The position numbers and the translations under genes were made by a program. Under the pieces are notes generated by a model. That model did not search any database, was not told the origin of the DNA, and worked only from the letters and a program-made list of their open reading frames with translations. Positions 31,615 to 43,178 of a stretch of 64,000 nucleotides of DNA are shown in pieces (position 1 is the stretch's first letter; the number at the start of each line of letters is the position of its first letter). The stretch lies in assembly GCF_030463535.1 (NCBI RefSeq), contig NC_132900.1, positions 31,953,742 through 32,017,741 of the forward strand. Direction: 5' to 3'. The stretch is from Salminus brasiliensis (lineage: Eukaryota > Chordata > Actinopteri > Characiformes > Bryconidae).

Positions 31615-34600
31615 CTGTGAAGAGACGGAGAGAGAGAGGACATTCAGTTTCACTGGTTCAGTCGGTCACTCACCTGAGGGATAAATGCTGGACTGTTCTT
31701 ATAGATTATGATTATTATATTAGGGCCAGTTTATTAGGTACACACACACTTTACTATAAACACTGGTCGTTATATCAGATCATCTGCGCATGCTGTAGAT
31801 GTACAATAACTTCCTCACCCATAAGCAATAAGCTGAGATCATAACCAACTAGATTATCTGGATCTTTCTCAACAGAGCAGTGAATCCTGGTTTTGGCACA
31901 TTAGTTCGTTTGTGTTTGAATGCAGAAACTGGACTGATACAATAACCCATAATCATCACTGTTCTGCTGGTGATACGGATACGTCAGTAAGTAAAAGGAG
32001 TGATTATGTAATAATTTGAATGTTTACTTCCTGGTGATATTTTACATTATTTAGCAGAACTCTTATCTGAAGTCATTCACAACTGGAAGTGATTAAAAAC
32101 AGGGATATGAAACAAATACCAGCTGTTGTAGCTGTAAATTTCACATCCCTCTTATTCATTTGAACAGTGTTACCGTTCACCACTGGCATCGACTAACAGA
32201 TGCTTTACCCAGTTCAATGATACATGAACTCAAAACTAGACCATTAAACAATGAATGTATAAAAACAAAACATATTTTATACTTAAATCATAAACTAAAC
32301 ACTGAAACCACGAGTCAGTCATTCTGCTAAAGACTGCATAGCAAAACAGCCTGCAAGTTTATTTATTTATTTATCATCATCATCATCATCATTATTATTA
32401 TCATTATTATTATTATTATTATATTTTATTTAGCTGTAGTTCTAGTTTTGAATAGTGGTGTGTTTAGAAAATCGATTTTTCGGTTCTAATCGATCTTCAT
32501 TTGAATGAATTTGAATCAATTCGTATAGAAGCCAGAAATCGATCTTCAAAATGCGCAGACTCGCCACCCCCCCCCCAATATTAACACAATATTTTTTAAT
32601 AATGGTAGGTTTAGTGTTCCTTGTACATTTACAACATTAGTTCTCTGAAAATCTCTTCATATTCCAACTGAAATATCCCTAAATGAATCAATATTAAATC
32701 AAATCAAATTGAATTGGGACCTTGCGAATTGGAACAAATCGATCCAGGAAATCCGCTGTGATACCCAGCCTCAGTTTTGACGGCTAAAAAATAAAAACTG
32801 ATTCCCCTCATTCCAGCAACACTAGAGTTAGCTACTCTTCAGTCAGCTTAGCTGAATTATGGAACTGGCAGCAGAATGTAAAAGCTGCACCGTTAAAGTG
32901 GAACGCAACGTTCTAACAACAATCAGCAAATTAGAGACCAGCTTCAACTGCTGAAATGATCTGTTGCCACTACAATTTAGATTAAAAGTGTATATTTCAT
33001 GACGAGTTGCTTTGTGTCAGAATTTGTGTTTGTGGGTGCATTAAAGTCAACTACAGGATGTGCAGCAGAGGGCGCTGTGGTGTCCAGTTGAAAGGAAATT
33101 CCCATCACTGCTGATTACGCTCCATCTGCACACTCCAGTGCTGTGCTGGGCTGGATATTTTTGGTTGATACCGTAAAATCATCAGCAACACTCAGGTCTT
33201 TGAAAACCCCATCAGGTGCATCAAGGGCATGCCAGGGTTGAGAATTGTCATTATACAAAAAGTGCCCCCACCTGGTAGGTGGACCTGATTTAAGGGCCGC
33301 TGAAGGTAAAAACACTGTAGAAATGATCAGCAATTGCTATTAAAGTCATTAACTGCTATTAAACTGTCAGAAATGTCAGTGTGATGATACTGACCACAGC
33401 AGTGAACTGGTGGAATTCAGGCTTGAGGTCAGATCCCCTGAGGTGAATGTAGGCTCCTTTGTTACCCATCTGGTCACTGCAGGCAGGAGAGAGATAACGG
33501 ACACTCAGATAAAATTCAAGTGCATAGAAGTGGAAGTACGTACTACACACTCAGTCAGATCTCATTATTAACACAATGTTGAAATTAATAAAAATGTAAC
33601 TACATGCACTGCCACTCATTATAGGGAACAATACAAATAAAGAATCAATTCTCATTACATTACATTAAGAACCTTATCCACTTCTATTTCAGAGATACAA
33701 GGTTTTATGATAATCTTTCATTTTCATTACAGAATCACAGAGTGCAATGCAAAGCCCGTCTCTGCACATCCAGCCCCTCCCCACAGTTACTGAGAGTTTT
33801 TATTTTTCTCAGAATAAATTTACTCCAAATGAAAGTTTGGGAGAATAAGCCAATTCACCAAAAGGTTCATTTCTTATAGGCTTTTTAACTCCTCTTTACC
33901 AGGGGTGCCAATAATTGTGAAGGAGACTCTAACCCTGATAACAAAATGAATAAGGTTTATGGAGCAAGGTTTTATGTGATTTTTGAAGTCAGCTAAATCA
34001 TCGGACAGCGGGACGTACCAGTAATTGGGCGCTGAGAACACCGTGATACACTTCCCTGAGTGAGTGACCTCATAGCCCTCGGCCTTCACCTCATGACTGC
34101 GCACAATGTACTGCAGCTTGTTCTGTTCCAGGAAGCGCTGGGTGACATCGGGCCCAAACTGACAGCTCACGCCCCGCTTACTGATGGACCGCCCGTTCTG
34201 AGAGAGCGAGAGAGAGTCAGTCAAATTAGAGGAACATTTAAGACTTACATCTAATAAATCCAGTTTAGGAGATCCTAACTATTTAAACTGTCAATCAACC
34301 AACAACAATGCCAACATAAACACCATATACAGTCTCTCAGCAACCTGAGCACAGCTCATTTCTACAGTTTTAGCAATTTGCGTGAAGATACAAGTATACA
34401 CTATATGGACAAAAGTATTGGGACACCTGCTCATTCAGTGTTTCTTCTGAAATCAAAGGTATTAAAGAGCTGATCCTGCTTCTGTTGGAGTAACCGTCTC
34501 TACTGTCCAGAGAAGAAGACTTTCTACTAGATTTTAGATTAGCATTGCTGTGAGAATTTGATTGCATTTAGTTGCAAGAGCGCTAGTGAGTTCAGGATGT

Positions 34601-35337
34601 TGGATGATTGATCACCATCCCAAACTCATCCTAAAATTATTGGATGGAGCACCATCCATCATTCCAGGGAAGTTCTTCCACTGCTTCACAGCTCAATGCT
34701 GGGGGGCTTTACACCCCTCTACTAGTCCACGCCTGGCATTAGGCAGCATGGAGCCAATAGGGTCATGATGTTTATCTGCTCCAGAGAGTCCTATTCTATT
34801 GGCAGTACTTATGTGCTTCTTTTTGTTTTGTGATTGGAATCAGTTTAGTGTTACTATTGTGCAGTGTTATTATTATTAATATTATTATCATCACTACGTA
34901 TATGTGCAAGAGTTTAGCAGAGCAGCCAGACTGACCTGAGGTTGAGGATCTGACCACAAGAGATCACACATTGGACCTAAGAGACAGATTGAGAGTCAGA
35001 GGGGAAGGAAATGAAGAGGAATGAGCTCAGATTTAATCATCAATAAATCTTCAGTCACAACAGGTTTACAGATACAGTATCTTACTCACTGGAGAAAGCC
35101 TCAAACTAAACCAGATTCTTATTCTGCTGCGAGTTCATGACCTTCTACTAAATAACCGCAAAAGCAGCTGCGTGTCTAATTAGAGATGGATGATTTCCTA
35201 CCCGAGTCTGGAGGCTGTCTGTTTCTGTCAATCTTTCTGAGGTCATCTAAGGTCACACCATCTTCACTGAACAGTCCTCCATGCATCACCTGAAACGTAA
35301 TACAGGTCTTTAATACACATTTAATACAGGTCTTTAG

Positions 35338-35390
<53 letters not shown>

Positions 35391-38300
35391 CCACAAACTT
35401 AACTACATCACGTAACAATAAGGAGGTCTATGGAGGCACAGATCTCAGATTTACCCAGCAATATCTATTTTCCTAAGGCTAAATAAAATAATTATTAATA
35501 ATAAACTGACCAGCAGGTAAATGTTATAAAGAAAAGGCAAAGGTCATTTTAGTAGTAATTTTTGAGTAAAATTTGAGTCTGGGGCATCCAAGACACCGAA
35601 CACCTAAAAGTCTAAATCTTAATTCTGTGGGTCACTAAAAATAAACCTTTTTTTTTTATTCAGAATATTATCATATTTATTTACAAACTGACGCTCAAAT
35701 ATGATTTAGGTAATTGTTTATTGTCTTTCCTAAGCCTGCTTTAACCACCAACTGGACCAAACTGATCATACCAGTTGACTAGTTTGGTAAAGCTGGTTAA
35801 CCAGTTTGGTCAAGCCTGGTCATACTGGTAGTCTAGCTTGGTCAGGCTGCTCATGCCTGTATATCGGTTAAACCATCTAACTATACCCTATGCTGGTCAA
35901 CCTTCGCTGGTCATGCTGTTGTGTGACTGCTAATGAGATTAAAACCTCAGGAATGAAAGGAGTTGCATCTTTCTTGCATCATAGGATTGATCAGCGTGAT
36001 GATGCATGCTCACAAAAAACACAAAGGCCACACTTTCAGACTGCACAACAGGCTGGAAATTATTGCTCACCAGCACTTTGCTGTTGATGCACTGAGCGAG
36101 TGGAAGCCACTGGAAGACCTCACTGAACAGCTGGAACATCTGCGCTGTGTACTTGGCCTTCACCTCACCCTCGAAGCCGTACATTTGATTCATGTTGTCT
36201 GTCTCGTGGTTACCTGGGGAATACCAGGAGATTACTCTTAGGAAAGTGAATCAGGCTGTAACAATACATACACTATGTACCATGTATTGATGTACACTAT
36301 GTACCAAAAGTATTGAGACACCTGCTCCTTCAAGGGTATTAAAAAGAGTTCATTCTGCTTTTGTTGGAGTATCTATTTAGTTTAAAGCAGCAGTATGGAG
36401 AACTGGTGTTCCTTGCCCGTACCGTTAGGAGGTAAAATTTGTGCTTTGAGTCACCCTAAAGAACATGCTGTACACATGCATTTCTGGACAAGCTGAGAGA
36501 GCTGCAGAAGCATCACTGAAAGGTAGAGCAGCATGTGAACTGAGGGGGTAGAGTAATACTACAGGATTGGACACTAATATGACTCTATGGGTTACGCAGC
36601 GCTACGCTCACAGTTCTGGAGAGCGCCGTCCTGCTCGCTTCACCAGAGCTCCATAGTGCAGTTAGCAGCGCTCCGAGCCCGGAGTAGCACCGCTAGAGAC
36701 GCTGTCCTCCCTGATACAGTCAGTGGAGCAGCACCGTGATCCTGAAGCTGCTGATTTAGGGTATAAGTGCTACATAATGATGCTTTAAATGCACCCCTGT
36801 AGTGCAAGTGTGCAGAGTGTGTTGTTGGTGCTCACAGGCAATAAGTACTGCTGAAGGCAGGACTCACCCCTCAGTAGATGGAAATGATCTGGATAAAGCA
36901 GCTTGAAACCAAATAGTGTGAGAATAACTTCCACTGAGAAAGAGCCGCGGTCCACAAAGTCACCGTTGAACAGCTGCAAACCGTGGTCAAGGCTAACGTA
37001 CAACTCACCGAAGAGGCTATAATTCCAGTGTTTCAGAACTACATAACTTCTATCCATGATTACATGCATTAATAAGACTCCCCTGAAACCAGCAGGTTAA
37101 TTTGAGCTGCAAATACAACCTTTAAAACTATTCACCTGACCAGGGCTGGACCTCTGGTGTCTGGAGTTTACACCTTACCTTAATTATCATACATATCGGC
37201 CCAAAGTGCTTTAAGCAAATGTGAAAGGATACATAAGGATTTGTCGGAGATGGTAAACCATTCAACTCGAAGATGTTTAGAAGATCGTAGTATTGGCCAT
37301 GCGTGTCCCCACAAATGGTTATTTTCTCTGTCTAAAAAAAGAAAAGAAGGGAGAGAGAAAAGAAGAAAGTTTCTACATCAAGAGGAAGTTTAAAGTCTGG
37401 AAAAAGAAACAGTTTTTTTAAATGATATGTTTTGATTTCCCCCCCCTTTTCTCCCAATTTGGTTCTGCCAATTAACTCACCCTATCACTAGTAGTATGCT
37501 CCTGACACTAGCAGGGTAAGGACTTAACACATCTCCGACGAAACATGTGAAGCCACCACCTCTCTTCCAACATCGCAGGACAGCTGGGTCCCCAGCCTCA
37601 CCCACCAGCTAACAGACGCCTGAGCCGATTAACATTGCTTAGAAGTGATGAGAAGAGAAAGCGCCATCTACCCACCCAGAGAAAGCATGGTCAATTGTGC
37701 CAACTGATGGCAGAGCGGCATGGTTCGTTATTCGAACCCGCGACCCCCGAGCCATGGTGGTCACACATTCGACTACTGAGCCACTCGGAGTCCCTGTAAA
37801 TGCTTTCATGTGACTAAGTGTAGTCTTACCTCTTTTAACGTGATTTCAACAAGACTTGGAAGCTTGGATAAAACTTCTTTGACTTGAACCAGCATCTGAA
37901 AAGCAGATTTTTTTAAAAAGGCACATCATTTAAATATTAAAGGCTAACACAGCTAATGTAGCATAAACCCCATTAATTAGCATTACCCAAACTGAACTCC
38001 CAAAGTCATCCCTGTAAATTCCAGACCCCACAACGGTCTAAATGTTGACCTCACCTGGTAAGCACACTTTCTGTGCAGTTTCTTCTGCTCCTTGAACCAG
38101 TCCATCAACTCCTTCATGAACTTTGGCGTAACTTTCCCATCTTCCAGTTTAGGGCCTGTATACTCGTCCTCAATTGCTGCAGGATGGCGGAGATATTTTA
38201 TTTATACATGCATCTCCGAACAGTAAACATGCGGTTCCGTTCATACAGATGATCTGCATGCTTTATGATCCACTCACTCATGTTCTCGATGTCTAAGGAG

Positions 38301-41300
38301 TCCACCACTGATCTTTTCAGCTCGTCGCTGGCAATGGCTCGCTCGAAGGCCTTCTGCTTTACAATCTTGTTGCACTCCTGGTATTTCATCTTAGCATCCT
38401 TGTCATTGGGACGCACCCTCACTACCTGTTCATGGCAAGAGAGGAGGGGGAAGGTGAAGACATTTTTTGGCTAGGTACACTCAGATGTTCACCAACCGTT
38501 CTTAAACCCCACTTACACAGTTTCCTAGAAGATTCGGCCGTTCTCCAGTGTTTCTATTAGGGATGGGTTGAGTTTAGGAGGACAGTGGGATCAATTCTCT
38601 TCTCAGTGCTCTTTAGAACACATCAGGAATCTGACCTAGACATTCTGTTAGGACTTTCCTCAACAATTTCATTTCAGAACATTCTTAGGAGGATGCTGCT
38701 GAACAAGGCCTAATGTTCTCATCAGGTAAAGCTGTCTGAGATACTGAACCGACCTTAAACTGCTCAAAAATAAAATACATCTCAATTTGAACCTAAAACT
38801 TAAACGAACTAGAGGTGCACTATAACCCCACACACACTTTAATGAGCTTAATTATTGTAAAATAAATTACAGAACCAATTGAGCTCAAAATAGAACTCCA
38901 CCATTTCCAGCAGCCAGGAAAACAAAGAGAGAACAGTATGTCCTCCTCCACACCAGAGCATTTACTATCCTTAGGGAAAGAATGGCAAAGAGAAGAGAGA
39001 CTAAATTAGCTCTGGAACGCCCTCATGGTGGATCCAAGTGGCATTATCGACGGCTTACTCGTTAATCCAGGTTCTGATCTTTTAAATAAAGCACTAATGG
39101 AACAGTGTTCCAGCTGGAAAGACCTGAATGCTCACATTAAAAAAAGATCATCCTGCCTTGTGAAGATGAAAACAACCAATACTATGGTTAAATACATCAT
39201 TACACCTCTACAACCCATCAGTCATCACCCAACTAAGGGAACACTAATCTAACATAGGGTAGGGCCTCCCTTTGCTCTCAAAACAGCCTCCATTCTTCAT
39301 GGCATGGATTCAACAAGTTCACAATATTCCTTTGAGGTACTGGTCCATGTTGGCATGGTGGAGTTACGCAAGTCCTGGAGATTTTTCAAGAGAACTAATA
39401 CTGTGAATAATCCGTTCTACCGCATCCCAAAGGTCATGAAGGGATGAACATGATCAGCAATTTTCTAAGCAATGATTGATTGGTGTTAACAGGGCAGAAA
39501 GGCACCGATAACCAATCCCCACACAGTTACACCACCACCTCCTCCTCCTCCTCCACCATCCTGGACTGCTGACGCTAGGCAGGTTGGGTCCATAGATTCA
39601 TGCTGTTGACACCAAATTCTGACCCTACCATCAGTGTGTCTCAGCAGAACTCCAGATTCATCAGACCAGGCTAGACTGGTGACCCTGTGCTGAGCCACTG
39701 CATCCTCAGCTTTCTGTTCCTGGCTGACAGATGTGGTTCCCAATGTGGTCTTCTGATGTTGTAGCTCATGCTCAAGGTTGGAGTTGTTGTTCATCCTGAG
39801 ATGCTTTTCTGCTCTCCACAACTGTATGGAGTGGTTACACCATTCTGAGAAACTCTAGAGACTGTTGTGCTGAAAATCTCAGGAGATCAGCAGTTCTACA
39901 AACACTCAGACCAGCCCATCTGACCCCAACAATAGTTTCATATTGCGTGAGGTATAGACTGTTGGCATGCCCAGAAACGGTGCGTACATTCATTTTATTA
40001 AACAACAGTCTTTATGACTCAAAATCTGATCACTGCTCATTCTGAAATCATAATTGTAGAAATTAGTCAAAGCAGTGAACGATCATTAAACCTACCGTCT
40101 CATAATCTTTGAGGGCAGCTTTGAACTTGCCCAGGGCCATGTTAGAGGTGGCCCGCCGGTAGTAGCCCTTGATGTAGTTCTTGTCGATCTCCAGGGCGCG
40201 GGTGGCGTCTGCCAAGGCGTAGCCATAGCACTCAGTGCGCAGGTACGCCAGGCTCCGGTTACTGTAGTAGATGGCATTGGATGGGTTTAGCTCCAGCGCC
40301 TCCGTGTAATACTTGATTGCGTTCTCATAATCTTTCTCTGAAAACATAACCATTAACACATGAATCAGATCACACCATCTCAAATCCACACCATTATAGT
40401 TCTGGTGCCCCATCCAATACTTAGGATAGTCCATCAGTTAAAGCAATGGTTCTCAAACCGATCCTCAGAGTCTCCAAACGCGTCCACATTTTTACTATAT
40501 CCCTGTGTGTAGGGATCTTTAATGGCCAGTTTGAAATTGGGTTAAACTACTAGCCTGTATTTGGTACTGTACATTTCCAAAATGTGATTATTAAGATTGT
40601 TGCCTGACTGGTCCTGAGGACTGGTTTAAAGACCTTGCTATATGCTCATGAGTTGTATTACCAGCCTATGTTTTCTGCTGCAATCAGTTCAGCTTTGGTT
40701 ACTTCTCTCATTACTAGTTACTCTCATTACTTTAGTGACTCTCGTCACTAAAGTTCCCCAAATAACAGCAGGACTGAGCTGGCAAGAACCTGGTGATACA
40801 ATATAGATCATGATATTGGGGTTATGATTTAGTATATTGCGATATATTGTAATTTTTCTAATCAAATTAACACCAATCTTCACCTGTAACATATTAACTA
40901 AAAATTCATACTGTTTGAAAATTGATACAGTATTGAAAAACATAATATTGCGATATATTGTGATATATTGCTACTCCATTACACCCTCACGAATGCATTA
41001 CAATAAATGAAATTCAGAAAATCACTTTTCTATCACACTATTATATCCATTGTCTCTCTTCTCTGTTCTTTAACAGACACTTTAAAGTTCGACAGGCCAG
41101 TCACCCCACTCCCGAAATGATTCTGCTGCTGATGCAACGAACATTCAGCACAGACAAAGGTGCCAACAGCCAGGACCGGTGGGACATTTCTGATTCTCTC
41201 CACACATCTGATGTTGCTCGTCAGCAAGTTCGTTGTAAACAGCAGCAGCAGGAGCAGCAGGACTAGAACAGTGAGGCTAAAGCAAACTGCTGCCCTATCA

Positions 41301-43122
41301 AATTCCTCTCCCGACTGATCACTTGTTGAACACTAGTATTAAAGAAATACTCCGCTGTGGCACTGCTCTCACTGGTCTAGAGAAAAAGGACAGTGAACAT
41401 TATACGAGGCCGGACAGGCTGTGTGGTCTGAGGGCTTCGGTCCATCCAGACAAAGAAGCGTGGCCAGAAGGATGGCTTTTCTGACCCTCAGTGGAGGAGA
41501 TGGTGTGAAGCCTGTAGAGACGTTGTTGAGACTAGGGCTGCACAGTATATCGTCTCAGCATCGTCAGCGCAATGTGCACATGTGCAATAGTCACATCACT
41601 GATGGAGAATATCACATAAGGCACATGAAATCAAACAGGTCCTGCTTTTTTACTGTTTGATACAAAAGGAAAATCCCAATATTCTTCATTTTACTCTGAT
41701 CATCAGTACAGAGGTTATTATTAATATCATGGCATTAACACCAAAACCAAGTGAAATCTTGTGAGTTGGTGTTCCTGTATTTTTTATATTGCAATAAGAG
41801 TAATTCTGCAGAAAAATATGTTGCAATGTCAGCTTTTCCAATATCATGCAGACTTTTTGAGATTGTGTCAAAGGGGTATTAATGAAATTGGCCACAGAAA
41901 GTTTATTTTTTGTACATTTCAGTTTATTACAGTATATTGCTTTAGCTTAGCCAGTGCAAAGCCTGCACTGCTCAATAGTCCCGTCCCAGGATGCACAAGG
42001 TCAGGTGCAATGGGCATATCTATGCATTATATCTGCCCAATATTGTTTATTTTACTCCTGTTTTTTTATTATTTCATTATTATTATTATTATTATTATTA
42101 ATATATAATATAAGCAATTAGGGTTGAGCGATATGGCAAAAATATGTATTGAGATATTTAAAGACGTTTTCATGGTAATTGCGGTACACATGCTCATAGA
42201 AAAAAAAAATTGTTAGAGACAGTCTTAAAAACTACTATTCAAATACTCTCCCGTACTGAGTACAGTGATTTTTTACTCATTTTTAATATGCTGCATTTAA
42301 TACCAATTACATTAGACTAATTACACTGTTTGTAATGAAGCGTGCAGTTGATCAGTGTTCTTTAAGCACTGACGAAATTCTCGATATGCTTAGAAAAGCA
42401 TACTGTTAACAATAAAATAAAATAGTGTCATATTGCTGAATTTCCTCAGACTCCCCTGCCTGTATTTAGTATTTCTTTAACGGCAGTTTTCGTTTACACA
42501 TTATACTGTTCTGATGTTTCTGCGGGTGAAACTCAAGCACAAAGTGACCTCTTAATAAACCGATGAATGTATTTGTATGTAATGTACTGGTAAATGTTCT
42601 GTTATTTATCTACAGTGCGATACAGTGTGCTCCCTTCCTGACTGACTCCATTACTGAACTTCAGTCAAAGCAAACGCAAGACCAGATAAACTAGATTGGC
42701 TCCATGCTGCCTAACAATACCAGGCGTGGGCTAGAGGGGTATAAAGCCCCCCAGCATTGAGGAGCTGTGGAGCAGTGGAAGAACTGTGTTCTCTGGAATG
42801 ATGGTGGTGGAGCTCCGTCCAGTACTTTTGGGGGGGGTGAGTTGGGGAGTTGGGGATGATGATGATGATGATGATGAGGTGGGGTGGTGATCATCATCCG
42901 ATATCCTGACCTCACTAATGCTCTTGTTGCTGAATGCAATCAAATCCTCACAGCAATGTTCCTCCTCCAAAATCTAGTAGAAAGTCCTCTTCTCGGGACA
43001 GTAGAGACAGTTACTCCAACAGAAGCAGGATCAGCTCTTAACACAGAGAAGCTGAACATCACTGAAGTCTGTAACCTGACTATAAGGCCGGTCTGTTAAC
43101 CAGCACCACTGACCGGCTAATC

Positions 43123-43178
<56 letters not shown>

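Noticed and set aside
39486..39821. 111-codon minus-strand frame
   Set aside because: A transposase core remnant without start, DNA-binding domain or intact catalytic triad; annotated as a decayed element.
42693..43041. Small protein frames repeated at 4339, 5036, 34562, 42691 and 53438
   Set aside because: The same peptides recur because they are translations of MITE copies, not a gene family.
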